DNA of 64,000 nt from an uncultured Nocardioides sp. Its GTDB lineage: Bacteria > Actinomycetota > Actinomycetes > Propionibacteriales > Nocardioidaceae. Within the stretch, counting starts at the first letter, position 1, and the number at the start of each line of letters is the position of its first letter. Below are positions 9,329-18,440 of this stretch, in pieces. The notes beneath the pieces are model-generated. The model searched no databases. It saw nothing but the letters and a program-made list of their open reading frames with translations, and was not told the origin of the DNA. The stretch covers positions 718,294 to 782,293 of the forward strand of contig NZ_CANKZF010000002.1 of assembly GCF_947488515.1 (NCBI RefSeq), given 5' to 3'. The translations under genes were made by a program, and so were the position numbers.

Positions 9329-10327
9329 GTGGGCGTCGACATCGAGCAGTTCAACCCGCACAACCAGGCGGCGCTGCGCGCGTGGTGGGAGGTCGGGCAC
9401 GCCGCCACCGCCGACCGGCCCGGCAAGCCGTGGCCGCTGTGGGAGCAGAGCCGGGTCGCGCTGCCCACCCCGAACCCCGAGCGCGGCGTCACCCTGGTGG
9501 CCGCGATCGACGGCCGCGAGATGGTCGGCGCGGGTCTGGTCGTCCGCACGCTGAAGGAGAACCTGCACACCGCCATGGCCTTCGCCTACGTCCGGCCCGA
9601 CCGCACCCGCGAGGGCATCGGCCGCCGGCTGGTGGGGGAGCTCGAGGTGATCGCCGCGGGCGACGGTCGTACGACGATCCAGAGCGAGGCCTACCTCCCG
9701 CCGGGCAGGTCCGGCACGGGGCCCGAGCTCTTCGCGCGGGCCCTGGGCTACGAGGTGGCGAGCCGGGAGTCGATCAAGGAGTTGACCCTGGCCGACTTCG
9801 TCGCGCGCCGCGACGCGCTGGCCGTCTCGGCCCCGGTCCCGGAGGGCTACCGCGTCATCACCTTCGACACCGTGTGCCCGGAGGAGCACCTGTCGTCGTT
9901 CGGGCGCCTGCTGGGCATGCTGATGACGGAGGTGCCGCTCGGGGAGCTAGACCTCCAGGCGTCGGAGTGGACCCCGGAGCGCATCCGCGAGGCCGAGCAG
10001 CGGCAGGTGTCCGTGGGGCGGCACCTGCTGACGGCGATGGCCATCGCCCCGGACGGCTCCGTGGCCGGCGTGTCCGACCTGCGCGTCGACGACAGCGACC
10101 CGGCCCACGGCCAGATCGGCATCACGATCGTCGACCCCGCGCACCGGGGCCGGCGGCTCGGGCTGGTGCTCAAGACCGCGACCCACGACCTGGCGGTCGC
10201 GAGCTGGCCCGGGCTGGTCTCCGTCGACACCTCCAACGCCGAGGTCAACACCTGGATGAACGCCGTCAACGAAGCGCTCGGCTACCGCACCATCGAGACG
10301 CTGCTGGAGCTGCAGAAGCGGGTCTGA
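9329..10327 (+). CDS. Tandem-GNAT acetyltransferase
   Basis: The 332-residue protein has two GNAT-like halves, an architecture shared with mycothiol synthase and related actinobacterial acetyltransferases. The first half has an RTREGIGRRL acetyl-CoA-loop-like segment near residue 90. The second has HRGRRLGLVLK near residue 270, followed by SVDTSNAEVNTWM and a closing LGYRTIETLLELQ, the usual end of such proteins. It is not clearly MshD, and the substrate is unknown. The GTG at 9329 lacks a ribosome site but has a well-placed -10 hexamer. A 42-nt palindrome begins 18 bases after the stop. Confidence 0.8.
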   Translation: MGVDIEQFNPHNQAALRAWWEVGHAATADRPGKPWPLWEQSRVALPTPNPERGVTLVAAIDGREMVGAGLVVRTLKENLHTAMAFAYVRPDRTREGIGRRLVGELEVIAAGDGRTTIQSEAYLPPGRSGTGPELFARALGYEVASRESIKELTLADFVARRDALAVSAPVPEGYRVITFDTVCPEEHLSSFGRLLGMLMTEVPLGELDLQASEWTPERIREAEQRQVSVGRHLLTAMAIAPDGSVAGVSDLRVDDSDPAHGQIGITIVDPAHRGRRLGLVLKTATHDLAVASWPGLVSVDTSNAEVNTWMNAVNEALGYRTIETLLELQKRV

Positions 10328-10345
10328 CCGTGACGGACGCCCTGA

Positions 10346-10387
10346 CGTCATGAGAATCCTCGGTTCGCACCGGGACTTCCCATGACG
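10346..10387 (+). repeat. 42-nt palindrome, left copy flanking the DUF559-family gene
   Basis: The arms CGTCATG and CATGACG enclose an imperfect hairpin: 7 bp, one mismatch, 3 bp, two mismatches, then 6 bp (one G-T) around a TCGC loop. It matches the copy at 11458-11499 at 38 of 42 positions in the same orientation. A further CGTCATG at 10404-10410 could pair alternatively with the CATGACG arm. Confidence 0.85.
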
Positions 10388-10502
10388 TTGACGCTCAGCC
10401 ATGCGTCATGTGACTTTCCACAGGTGACCCGTGCGCAGGGCTGTCCACAAGCTGGGTGGTCGACGGGTGCGGGCGAGCGTCGATGCGAGTGATCGTCGGG
10501 GC

Positions 10503-11465
10503 ATGCCGAAGAAGGGACACCCACCCCGGAGTCGCGAGCAGCGGGTCGGGAGGCTCGCCATCGTGCGCGGTCTCGCCGAGCCACAAGGGGGCGTCGTGTC
10601 GCGCGACCAGCTACGCGAGCTGGGCATCACGGACCACGAGGTGCTCGCCCACGTGCACGCCGGACGCTGGCGGTCGGTCCACACGCAGAGCGTCGCGGTG
10701 CACACCGGCCCGCTGCCGAGGCTCGGACAGCACTGGGCGGCCGTCTTCGAGGCCGGTCCACGTGGGTGCCTCGATGGCACGTCGTCCCTGATCGCGGGCG
10801 GTCTCGAGCACTACGACGAGCCCGTCGTCCGGGTGTCGGTGCCCCGCGGCGTGCTGGTGCGCCGGGCGCCGGGAATCGACGTACGACAGACGCGCCGGCT
10901 GCGTCCCGACGACCTCGAGCCGTCCGGCATCCCGCGTACGCGACCGCATGTCGCCGGCGTACGCGGTGCGCTGTGGGCGAAGTCGGACAAGCAGGCGACG
11001 CTGATCCTGACGATGGCCGTCCAACAACGGATGACGACTCCTGAGCGGCTGGGTGGGGCGCTGCTCCGGGTCAGGCGCGATCGTCGACGGCTCCTGATGA
11101 CGACGGTCGTCACCGACCTCGTCGGCGGTGTGCGGTCGCTGGGCGAGCACGAGTTCGCGCAGATGTGCCGCCTGCGCGGCATCCCCGAGCCGACCCGGCA
11201 GGTGCTGCGTCAGGGACCCGACAAGCGGTGGTACCTCGACGTCCACTGGGAGGCGTGGGGCGTCGTCGTGGAGATCGACGGGATCCAGCACGCGTGGGCG
11301 ACGAACCTCGTCGCCGATGCGCTGCGGCACAACGCGATCGCGATCGAGAACGCCCTCGTGCTCCGCCTACCGCTGCTCGGACTCAGGGTCGCCGCCGACG
11401 ACTTCTTCGCCCAGATCATCGAGGCGCTGCTGTCCCGCGGCTGTCCACTCGACCTTGCGTCATGA
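10503..11465 (+). CDS. AbiEi-antitoxin-like / DUF559 endonuclease-fold protein
   Basis: The product is 320 residues. The N-terminal part (PQGGVVSRDQLRELGITDHEV, then a GRW turn) resembles the winged-helix domain of AbiEi-type antitoxins. The C-terminal part carries VVVEIDGIQH, an RxN-like stretch and a terminal hydrophobic helix, typical of DUF559/Vsr-like restriction-fold proteins. I chose the ATG at 10503 so that the protein begins just before the winged helix; a GTG at 10431 would add 24 residues. There is no partner toxin gene beside it. The gene is bracketed by two 42-nt palindromes, and its stop codon lies inside the right one (TGA 11463-11465). The true activity is unknown. Confidence 0.75.
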   Translation: MPKKGHPPRSREQRVGRLAIVRGLAEPQGGVVSRDQLRELGITDHEVLAHVHAGRWRSVHTQSVAVHTGPLPRLGQHWAAVFEAGPRGCLDGTSSLIAGGLEHYDEPVVRVSVPRGVLVRRAPGIDVRQTRRLRPDDLEPSGIPRTRPHVAGVRGALWAKSDKQATLILTMAVQQRMTTPERLGGALLRVRRDRRRLLMTTVVTDLVGGVRSLGEHEFAQMCRLRGIPEPTRQVLRQGPDKRWYLDVHWEAWGVVVEIDGIQHAWATNLVADALRHNAIAIENALVLRLPLLGLRVAADDFFAQIIEALLSRGCPLDLAS

Positions 11466-11499
11466 GAATCCTCGGTCCGGACCGGGGTTTCCCATGACG
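11458..11499 (+). repeat. 42-nt palindrome, right copy flanking the DUF559-family gene
   Basis: Same arms and orientation as the copy at 10346. Differences fall in the loop and at two stem positions, one of which restores pairing (C13 with G30). It supplies the last codon bases and stop of the upstream gene and is followed by a tccggg extension shared with the groES-groEL palindrome. Confidence 0.85.
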
Positions 11500-11522
11500 T
11501 CCGGGTCCGGTCGAACCCGAGG

Positions 11523-12503
11523 TCAGAGCTTGCGCAGCCGCACGTAGCGGACGGAGTGGTCGGCGTCCTTGCGGAGCACGAGGTTGGCGCGGGAGCGGGT
11601 GGGGGAGACGTTCTGGACGAGGTTGGGCTCGTTGATCGAGTCCCAGATGCGGGTGGCCTGGTCGACGGCCTCGTCGTGGGAGAGCGCGGCGTACTTGCGG
11701 AAGTAGGACGCCGGGTCGCGGAAGGCGGTCTCGCGCAGGCGGAGGAAGCGGTCGACGTACCAGCGCTTGATGTCGGTCAGCGCGGCATCGACGTAGACGG
11801 AGAAGTCGAAGAAGTCGCTCACGGCCAGTCCGGTGCGGCCGTCGTCGCGCACCCGCGCGGGCTGCAGGACGTTGAGGCCCTCGATGATGACGATGTCGGG
11901 ACGCTTCACCACGACCTTCTCGTCGGGGAGGACGTCATAGACGAGGTGGGAGTAGATCGGCGCCTCGACCTCGTCACGGCCGGACTTGATGTCGATGACG
12001 AACTTCAGCAGCGCCCGGCGGTCGTAGGACTCCGGGAAGCCCTTGCGGTGCAGGATCCCTCGGCGCTCGAGCTCGGCATTGGGCAGCAGGAAGCCGTCGG
12101 TGGTCACCAGCGCGACGTTGGGGTGCTCGGGCCAGTGGGCGAGCATCTGCTGCAGGACGCGGGCGGTCGTCGACTTGCCGACGGCCACGGACCCCGCGAG
12201 CCCGATCACGAACGGCGTACGCGGCGGGGTGACGCGGTGCAGGAACTCCTCCTGCTCGCGGTGGAGCCGGGAGTTGGCCGCGACGTAGAGGCTCAGCAGG
12301 CGCGACAGCGGGAGGTAGACCTGCTCGATCTCCCGCAGGTCGAGCTGGTCGCCGAGGCCGCGCAGCCGGGCGACCTCCTCGCGCGTCAGCGTCGTCTCGG
12401 CCGTTCCGACCAGCTGCGCCCACGCCGCGCGCTCGAGCTCGACGTAGGGAGACGTCTCATTGCTGGAGGTCGTGCCGTTGGAGGGCGGTGCGACCTCGGA
12501 CAT
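11523..12503 (-). CDS. coaA: Pantothenate kinase type I
   Basis: CoaA phosphorylates pantothenate, the first and feedback-controlled step of CoA synthesis. The 326-residue protein has the P-loop GSVAVGKS at 104-111, followed by the family segments [37 protein letters not shown], and the C-terminal ISPTRSRA-like region that marks prokaryotic type I enzymes. The first 20 residues are a Ser/Thr-rich variable leader. The ATG at 12503 has no ribosome site; a CACAAT hexamer lies 7 bases upstream. It is divergent from glmS with 65 bases between the starts. Confidence 0.96.
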   Translation of the reverse strand: MSEVAPPSNGTTSSNETSPYVELERAAWAQLVGTAETTLTREEVARLRGLGDQLDLREIEQVYLPLSRLLSLYVAANSRLHREQEEFLHRVTPPRTPFVIGLAGSVAVGKSTTARVLQQMLAHWPEHPNVALVTTDGFLLPNAELERRGILHRKGFPESYDRRALLKFVIDIKSGRDEVEAPIYSHLVYDVLPDEKVVVKRPDIVIIEGLNVLQPARVRDDGRTGLAVSDFFDFSVYVDAALTDIKRWYVDRFLRLRETAFRDPASYFRKYAALSHDEAVDQATRIWDSINEPNLVQNVSPTRSRANLVLRKDADHSVRYVRLRKL

Positions 12504-12510
12504 GGGTGCG

Positions 12511-12516
12511 ATTGTG
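12511..12516 (-). promoter_or_regulatory. Candidate -10 (CACAAT) of coaA
   Basis: CACAAT on the minus strand ends 7 bases before the coaA ATG, repeating the arrangement in front of the FAD oxidoreductase at 6062. Confidence 0.4.
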
Positions 12517-12554
12517 GCACCGCACGGGGGCGCAGCCGCGCAGCGGCCTATAGA

Positions 12555-12560
12555 TAGACT
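12555..12560 (+). promoter_or_regulatory. Candidate leaderless -10 (TAGACT) of glmS
   Basis: TAGACT ends 8 bases before the glmS ATG. No ribosome site precedes the start. The identical hexamer serves guaA. Confidence 0.6.
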
Positions 12561-12568
12561 CCCCGGCC

Positions 12569-14413
12569 ATGTGCGGAATCGTCGGGTACGTAGGTGCCAA
12601 GCCGGCTGAAGGCGTCGTGATCGAGGGCCTCAGGCGCCTGGAGTACCGGGGCTACGACTCCGCGGGGATCGCCCTCGTCGACGGCGGCACGATCGTGTCC
12701 GACAAGCGCGCCGGCAAGCTGGCCAACCTCGAGAAGGCGATCGCTGACGCGCCGCTTCCGCAGGTGACCACCGGCATCGGCCACACCCGCTGGGCGACCC
12801 ACGGCCCGCCGACCGACCGCAACGCCCACCCGCACCTCGGGCGTGAGCGTCGCGTCGCGCTCGTGCACAACGGGATCATCGAGAACTTCGCCGAGCTGCG
12901 CCAGCGCCTCGAGTCCGAGGGCGTCGAGATGGCCTCCGACACCGACACCGAGGTGGCGGCCCACCTGCTGGAGGAGCAGCTCGAGACGGGTGTCGACCTG
13001 ACGGTCGCCATGCAGAACGTCTGCCGCGGCCTCGCAGGCGCCTTCACGCTCGTCGCCGTCGACTCCCAGGACCCCGACCGCGTCGTCGCGGCCCGCCGCA
13101 ACAGCCCGCTCGTGGTCGGCATCGGGGAGGGCGAGAACTTCCTCGGCTCCGACGTCGCTGCCTTCATCGAGCACACCCGCGAGGCGATGGAGCTCGACCA
13201 GGACCAGGTCGTCACGATCACCCGCGAGGGCGTCAGCGTGTCCGGCTTCGACGGCACGCCCGCCGAGGGCCGCCGCTACCACGTCGACTGGGACCTCTCG
13301 GCCGCCGAGAAGGACGGCCACGACTGGTTCATGCGCAAGGAGATCTTCGAGCAGCCGCGCGCGGTCGCCGACTCGCTCCTCGGTCGCCGCGGCACCGACG
13401 GCCTGCTGCAGCTCGACGAGATGCGCTTGTCCGACCAGGACCTGCGCGACGTCGACAAGATCATCATCATCGCGGCCGGCACGTCCTTCTACGCCGGCAT
13501 GGTGGCCAAGTACGCCATCGAGCACTGGTGCCGGATCCCGGTCGAGGTCGAGCTCGCCAGCGAGTTCCGCTACCGCGACCCGATCCTCACCTCGTCCACG
13601 CTGGTCGTCGCGATCAGCCAGTCCGGCGAGACCGCCGACACCCTCCAGGCGATCCGCCACGCCCGCGAGCAGCGCTCGAAGGTGCTGTCGATCTGCAACA
13701 CCAACGGCTCGACGATCCCGCGCGAGTCCGACGGCGTCATCTACACCCACGCCGGCCCGGAGATCGGCGTCGCCTCGACCAAGGGCTTCCTCACCCAGCT
13801 GGTCGCCTGCTACCTCCTCGCGCTCTACCTCGCGCAGGTCAAGGGCACCCGCTACGGCGACGAGATCTCGCAGGTCATGGACCAGCTCGACAAGATGCCC
13901 GGCCACATCGACACGGTGCTGGCCAAGGCCGAGGAGGTCTACGCCCTCGCCCGCGACCACGTCGACAGCCGCTCGGTACTGTTCCTCGGTCGCCACGCCG
14001 GCTACCCGGTGGCCCTCGAGGGAGCGCTCAAGCTCAAGGAGATCGCCTACCTCCACGCCGAGGGCTTCGCAGCCGGCGAGCTCAAGCACGGGCCGATCGC
14101 GCTCGTCGAGGAGGGCCTGCCGATCCTGTGCATCGTGCCCCCGCGCGGTCGCGACCAGCTCCACGACAAGATGATCAGCGGCATCCAGGAGGTGCGAGCG
14201 CGCGGCGCCCGCACCCTCTGCCTGGCCGAGGAGGGCGACACCACCATCACGCCCTACGCCGACGTGCTGATCACGCTGCCGCAGGTGCCGGTGCTGCTCC
14301 AACCGCTCGTCGCCGTGGTGCCGCTGCAGCTGTTCGCGTGCGAGCTGGCCACCCAGCTCGGCCACGACGTCGACCAGCCCCGCAACCTCGCCAAGTCCGT
14401 CACGGTCGAGTAA
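12569..14413 (+). CDS. glmS: Glutamine--fructose-6-phosphate aminotransferase
   Basis: GlmS makes glucosamine-6-phosphate from fructose-6-phosphate and glutamine, committing carbon to amino-sugar and peptidoglycan synthesis. The 614-residue protein starts MCGIVGYVG, with Cys2 as the N-terminal glutaminase nucleophile; the amidotransferase domain covers about residues 1-230. Two SIS sugar-isomerase domains follow (AAGTSFYAG and [13 protein letters not shown] in the first; [19 protein letters not shown] in the second), ending in the conserved [15 protein letters not shown]. No glmS ribozyme-like leader is possible, because the start lies only 8 bases after the presumed -10 element. Confidence 0.98.
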   Translation: MCGIVGYVGAKPAEGVVIEGLRRLEYRGYDSAGIALVDGGTIVSDKRAGKLANLEKAIADAPLPQVTTGIGHTRWATHGPPTDRNAHPHLGRERRVALVHNGIIENFAELRQRLESEGVEMASDTDTEVAAHLLEEQLETGVDLTVAMQNVCRGLAGAFTLVAVDSQDPDRVVAARRNSPLVVGIGEGENFLGSDVAAFIEHTREAMELDQDQVVTITREGVSVSGFDGTPAEGRRYHVDWDLSAAEKDGHDWFMRKEIFEQPRAVADSLLGRRGTDGLLQLDEMRLSDQDLRDVDKIIIIAAGTSFYAGMVAKYAIEHWCRIPVEVELASEFRYRDPILTSSTLVVAISQSGETADTLQAIRHAREQRSKVLSICNTNGSTIPRESDGVIYTHAGPEIGVASTKGFLTQLVACYLLALYLAQVKGTRYGDEISQVMDQLDKMPGHIDTVLAKAEEVYALARDHVDSRSVLFLGRHAGYPVALEGALKLKEIAYLHAEGFAAGELKHGPIALVEEGLPILCIVPPRGRDQLHDKMISGIQEVRARGARTLCLAEEGDTTITPYADVLITLPQVPVLLQPLVAVVPLQLFACELATQLGHDVDQPRNLAKSVTVE

Positions 14414-14431
14414 GGGCCGGGGGACTCGCAC

Positions 14432-14785
14432 GTGCCGGTCATCGGCGTCGGTATCGACGTGGTCGACATCGACCGCTTCGTGCAGTCCCTCGAGCGCACG
14501 CCGTCGCTGCGGTCGCGGCTGTTCACCGACGCCGAGGCATCGCGGCCGCCCGCCTCCCTGGCCGCGCGGTTCGCCGCCAAGGAGGCGATCGCCAAGGCGC
14601 TCGGAGCGCCCGTCGGGATGGCCTGGCACGACGCCGAGATCGTCTCGGAGGAGACCGGTCGGCCGCGCTTCGAGATCCGCGGCACCGTCGCCGCCCGTGC
14701 CGAGGCGATGGGCGTCGTCCACGTCCACGTCTCGCTCTCCCACGACGCCGGCATCGCCTCGGCCGTCGTGGTGCTGGAGAGCTGA
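14432..14785 (+). CDS. acpS: Holo-[acyl-carrier-protein] synthase
   Basis: AcpS transfers 4'-phosphopantetheine from CoA onto acyl carrier protein, linking CoA synthesis (coaA nearby) to fatty-acid synthesis. The 117-residue product is of family length. It shows [13 protein letters not shown] with a metal-binding Asp at residue 9, the [14 protein letters not shown] helix carrying the second acidic ligand, and a C-terminal [12 protein letters not shown]. The GTG start at 14432 follows a G-rich site. It lies 18 bases after glmS and 3 bases before the NAD(P)HX-repair gene, so it is one operon. Confidence 0.96.
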   Translation: MPVIGVGIDVVDIDRFVQSLERTPSLRSRLFTDAEASRPPASLAARFAAKEAIAKALGAPVGMAWHDAEIVSEETGRPRFEIRGTVAARAEAMGVVHVHVSLSHDAGIASAVVVLES

Positions 14786-14788
14786 GGC

Positions 14789-16189
14789 GTGCTGCGCGCC
14801 CACCTCGTCGAGGACGTACGCCGCGCGGAGGCGGCCGCGATGGCCCGTCTGCCCGATGGCGCCCTGATGCAGCGCGCCGCTGCGGGACTGGCCGCCGCGG
14901 TCCTCGACCTGCTCGGCGGCGGCTACGGCCGACGCGTGCTCCTGCTGGTCGGCCCCGGGGACAACGGTGGCGACGCGCTCTGGGCGGGAGCCCGGCTCGC
15001 GGCCCGGGGCGCGGCGGTGGAGGCGCTCCTCCTCGCCGACCGCGTGCACGACGCGGGGCTCGCCGCCCTGCGTGCCGCCGGCGGCCGGGCGACCCGGGAC
15101 CTCGACACCCTCCACCCTGTGCCCGACGTGGTGGTGGACGGCATCGTCGGCATCGGCGGTCGCCCGGGGCTCCGCCCCGACGCGGTGGCGGCGCTCGAGC
15201 ACTTCGCCGCGGTGCCCGTCGTGGCGGTCGACGTGCCGTCCGGCGTCGACGTCGACGGCGGCACCCTCGACGGCCCGCACGTGCGCGCCGACCTGACGGT
15301 CACCTTCGGCACCCACAAGGTCGCCCACCTCGTCGACCCCGCCTGCCTCGCGAGCGGCGCCGTCCACCTCGTCGACCTCGGCCTCGACGACCCGGAGCTC
15401 GGCCCGCCCGTGGTCGAGGCGCTCCAGCCAGACGACGTGCGCGCCCTGCTGCCGCGGCCCGACGACGTCGCGCACAAGTACACCCGCGGCGTGGTCGGCG
15501 TGCGCGCGGGCTCGGGCACCTACCCGGGTGCCGCGCTGCTCGCCGTGTCGGGTGCGAACTCCGGCCTGGTCGGGATGGTCCGCTACGTCGGGCCGGCGGC
15601 GATCGCCGACACCGTGCGCAGCGCGCACCCCGAGGTCGTCGGCGACGGCCGCGTCCAGGCCTGGGTCGTGGGCCCGGGCGGCGGTGACGACGCGGGCACG
15701 ATGCTCGCCGAGGCCCGCGCCGACGGTGTGCCGGTGGTCGTCGACGCCGACGCCCTGCGCCACGTGGACGGGACGGTGCCCGGCTGCGTGCTGACCCCGC
15801 ACGCCGGCGAGCTGGCCGCGATGCTCGGCATCGAGCGCCAGGAGGTCGAGGCCTCGCCGCTGGAGCACGCGCGCGCCGCGGCGACCCGCTTCGACTGCGT
15901 GGTCCTGCTGAAGGGGCACCACACGCTCGTCGCCAGCCCCGACGGGCGGGTCCGGGTGACCACCACCGGGGTGCCGTGGCTCGCCACCGCCGGCGCCGGC
16001 GACGTGCTCGCCGGGCTCGTCGGTGCGCTGCTCGCGGCGGGACTGGAGCCGTACGACGCCGCGTCCGTCGGTTCGTGGCTGCACGGGGCCGCCGCGACCC
16101 AGGCAGCCGCCGGCGGGCCGCTGACGGCGAGCCGCGTCGCGGTCCAGATCCCGCGGCTGGTGCGCGACGTCCTCGAAGGTTTGGGATGA
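14789..16189 (+). CDS. nnr: Bifunctional NAD(P)HX epimerase / ADP-dependent dehydratase
   Basis: This metabolite-repair enzyme restores hydrated NADH and NADPH. The 466-residue protein has an N-terminal YjeF_N epimerase domain (about 1-205; LLLVGPGDNGGDALWAG and VVAVDVPSGVDVDGG). The C-terminal ribokinase-like dehydratase domain (about 220-466) has LTPHAGELAAML, LLKGHHTLVA and the catalytic TAGAGDVLAGLVGALLA. The GTG at 14789 lies 3 bases after acpS. The stop overlaps the alr start as ATGA, as in many actinobacteria where nnr sits between acpS and alr. Confidence 0.95.
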   Translation: MLRAHLVEDVRRAEAAAMARLPDGALMQRAAAGLAAAVLDLLGGGYGRRVLLLVGPGDNGGDALWAGARLAARGAAVEALLLADRVHDAGLAALRAAGGRATRDLDTLHPVPDVVVDGIVGIGGRPGLRPDAVAALEHFAAVPVVAVDVPSGVDVDGGTLDGPHVRADLTVTFGTHKVAHLVDPACLASGAVHLVDLGLDDPELGPPVVEALQPDDVRALLPRPDDVAHKYTRGVVGVRAGSGTYPGAALLAVSGANSGLVGMVRYVGPAAIADTVRSAHPEVVGDGRVQAWVVGPGGGDDAGTMLAEARADGVPVVVDADALRHVDGTVPGCVLTPHAGELAAMLGIERQEVEASPLEHARAAATRFDCVVLLKGHHTLVASPDGRVRVTTTGVPWLATAGAGDVLAGLVGALLAAGLEPYDAASVGSWLHGAAATQAAAGGPLTASRVAVQIPRLVRDVLEGLG

Positions 16190-17373
16190 TCGAGGGCATG
16201 ACCGATCGCGTGCCGCATCGCGCCGAGATCGTGGTGGACCTCGCCGCCGTCCGGCACAACGTGCGCATCCTCAAGGACCTGGTGAGCGTCGACGGCCCCG
16301 TGCAGCTGATGGCGGTCGTCAAGGCCGACGGCTACGGCCACGGCATGGTCGAGGTGGCCGCCGCCGCCCGCGACGCCGGCGCCGACTGGCTCGGGGTGGC
16401 GACCATCGAGGAGGCGCTCGCGCTGCGGGCCGCCGGCGACCACGGCCCGCTGCTGTGCTGGCTCAGCGCCCCGGGCGACGACTTCGCCGCCGCGGTCGCG
16501 GCCGGGATCGAGGTCACTGCCTACTCGGTCGCCGAGCTCGAGGAGATCGCAGCGGTGGGCTCCGCCCGGGTGCAGCTCAAGGTCGACACCGGTCTCTCGC
16601 GCGGCGGATCGCCCCGCTCGGAGTGGCAGCGCCTCTTCGCCGTGGCGAGCGACCTCGAGCGGCAGGGGCGGATCACCGTCACCGGGATCTGGTCCCACTT
16701 CGCCGCCAGCGACGAGCCGGCCCACCCGGCCAACGACGCCCAGGAGGCGGCCTTCCGCGAGGCGCTCGCCCTGGCCGAGGCGGCCGGGCTCGACCCGGAC
16801 GTCACCCACCTCGCCAACTCCGCCGCGACGATCCTGCGGCCCTCCTCCCACTTCGACCTCGTCCGCTGCGGCATCGCGACCTACGGCCTCGACCCGGCGC
16901 CCGGCGTCAGCCCGCGCCTCGGCCTCCGGCCCGCCATGACCGTGCGTGCCCGCCTGGTGATGAGCAAGGTCGTCCGGGCCGGTGAGGGCGTCTCCTACGG
17001 GCACACCTGGCACACCACCGAGGACACCACCGTCGGCGTGGTGCCGGCCGGCTACGGCGAGGGGGTGCCGCGCGCCGCCGGCAACACCGCCCACGTCTGG
17101 GTCGGCGACTCCCAGCGGCCGGTCCGCGGCCGGGTGTGCATGGACCAGCTCGTCGTCGACCTCCACGGCGAGCTGCCGCCGGCCGGGACCGAGGTCGTCC
17201 TCTTCGGCGCCGGCGACCTCGGCGAGCCCACCGCCCAGGACTGGGCGGACGCCGTCGACACGATCAGCTACGAGATCGTCACCCGCGTCGGGGGCCGGCT
17301 GGTCCGCAGGCACATCGACACCGAGGCAGACACCGAGGCAGACACCGAGGACTCCGGAAGGACCCCCCGTTGA
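16186..17373 (+). CDS. alr: Alanine racemase
   Basis: This PLP enzyme interconverts L- and D-alanine for peptidoglycan. It has 395 residues: the PLP-binding lysine is in VVKADGYGHG (Lys46), the catalytic tyrosine is in GVSYGHTW, and MDQLVVDL lies near the C-terminal domain. I chose the ATG at 16186 because it overlaps the nnr stop and has GAAGG 6 bases upstream; ATG 16198 is an alternative with a poorly spaced site. The C-terminus carries an unusual acidic tail made by three copies of a 12-bp repeat. The stop overlaps the next start as TTGA. Confidence 0.95.
   Translation: MIEGMTDRVPHRAEIVVDLAAVRHNVRILKDLVSVDGPVQLMAVVKADGYGHGMVEVAAAARDAGADWLGVATIEEALALRAAGDHGPLLCWLSAPGDDFAAAVAAGIEVTAYSVAELEEIAAVGSARVQLKVDTGLSRGGSPRSEWQRLFAVASDLERQGRITVTGIWSHFAASDEPAHPANDAQEAAFREALALAEAAGLDPDVTHLANSAATILRPSSHFDLVRCGIATYGLDPAPGVSPRLGLRPAMTVRARLVMSKVVRAGEGVSYGHTWHTTEDTTVGVVPAGYGEGVPRAAGNTAHVWVGDSQRPVRGRVCMDQLVVDLHGELPPAGTEVVLFGAGDLGEPTAQDWADAVDTISYEIVTRVGGRLVRRHIDTEADTEADTEDSGRTPR
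17317..17350 (+). repeat. 12-bp tandem repeat at the 3' end of alr
   Basis: The unit gacaccgaggca occurs twice in full and once as 10 of 12 bases. It is in frame and encodes DTEA DTEA DTED, a likely slippage-prone, length-variable acidic tail. Confidence 0.85.
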
Positions 17374-18440
17374 GCATCAAGGGCCGCATCTTCGGCACCG
17401 TCGTGGGCGCAGCCGGCCTGGCCGCTGCCGCCGGCGCCGTCGGCATCGCCCGCCAGAACCGCGTCATCGGCAACCGTGCCGCCGGCGACGACGTGGCGTT
17501 CGGTGCGCTCCACAGCGCGCCCCGCGTGGTCGTCGCCGACGACGCGCTCGACCTCCACGTCGAGATCGACAAGCCGGAGGACTTCGGCGGTGTGCCCGCG
17601 ACCGACGACGACCTGACCGTCGTCTTCGTGCACGGCTACTCGCTCAACCTCGACTGCTGGCACTTCCAGCGCGCCGCCTACCGCGGCCAGGTGCGCACGG
17701 TCTTCTACGACCAGCGCAGCCACGGGCGGTCGGCTCGCTCCGACGAGGCGCACTGCACGATCGAGCAGCTCGGCCACGACCTGCGCCGCGTCATCGAGGA
17801 CACGGTCCCGGGTCGCTGCGTCCTCGTCGGCCACTCGATGGGCGGGATGAGCGTGATCTCCCTGGCCGAGCACTATCCCGAGCTGTTCGGCGACACGGTC
17901 GTCGGTGCCGCCCTCATGTCGACCACGGCCGGCGGGCTGGACCCCGGCCGGATCCTGTTCCCGATGCTGCCGCTCGGCCTCGGCGGCCGGTTCGTCGGTC
18001 GCGCCGTGCGCACCCTCGACCGCGGTCACCGGGTCGTCGACGTCGCGCGCGCGTGGGGCCACGCCGTCGCGGACGTCTTCACCGACCGCTACGCGTTCGG
18101 CGATGGCGACGACGTACCGGCCGCGATGGTGGAGTTCGTCTACTCGATGCTCAACTCGACGCCGTTCGCCGTCGTCGCGGACTTCTACCCGGCCTTCGCG
18201 AGCCTCGACCACTTCGACCACCTCGAGCCCCTCAGCCGGGTGCCCACGTCGATCATCTGCGGCACCGAGGACAAGATCACCTCCGTCGGGCACAGCCGCA
18301 AGCTGCACAGCCGGATCCCCGGCTCGAGCCTGCTGGAGTGCGAGGGCGCCGGCCACATGGTGCTGCTCGAGCGCCACAAGCAGGTCACCGCCGAGCTCGA
18401 CGACCTCATCTCCCTCGCCCAGGGCGAGGGCCTGCTGTGA
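17370..18440 (+). CDS. Alpha/beta hydrolase
   Basis: The 356-residue alpha/beta-hydrolase-fold protein has an N-terminal Ala/Gly-rich hydrophobic segment (about residues 8-30) that could anchor it in the membrane. The nucleophile elbow is GHSMGG, the oxyanion region FVHGYSLN, an acidic residue lies in ICGTEDKI, and the catalytic His is in GAGHMVLLE. The start is TTG at 17370, overlapping the alr stop, with GGAAGGA 7 bases upstream. A hydrolase at this position between alr and tsaE is common in actinobacterial genomes. The substrate is unknown; an esterase or lipase acting at the envelope is plausible. Confidence 0.9.
   Translation: MSIKGRIFGTVVGAAGLAAAAGAVGIARQNRVIGNRAAGDDVAFGALHSAPRVVVADDALDLHVEIDKPEDFGGVPATDDDLTVVFVHGYSLNLDCWHFQRAAYRGQVRTVFYDQRSHGRSARSDEAHCTIEQLGHDLRRVIEDTVPGRCVLVGHSMGGMSVISLAEHYPELFGDTVVGAALMSTTAGGLDPGRILFPMLPLGLGGRFVGRAVRTLDRGHRVVDVARAWGHAVADVFTDRYAFGDGDDVPAAMVEFVYSMLNSTPFAVVADFYPAFASLDHFDHLEPLSRVPTSIICGTEDKITSVGHSRKLHSRIPGSSLLECEGAGHMVLLERHKQVTAELDDLISLAQGEGLL

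Noticed and set aside
12541..12568. glmS ribozyme leader
   Set aside because: The presumed transcription start is at or next to the start codon, leaving no leader, and glmS ribozymes are not expected in this group.
12548..16084. Very long open frames on the strand opposite glmS-acpS-nnr, and similar long antisense frames opposite groEL, guaB, uraH-allB and xdhA-xdhB
   Set aside because: They lie opposite well-identified genes, have unstructured Ala/Gly/Arg/Val-rich translations with no motifs, and reflect the third-position G/C bias of the real genes.
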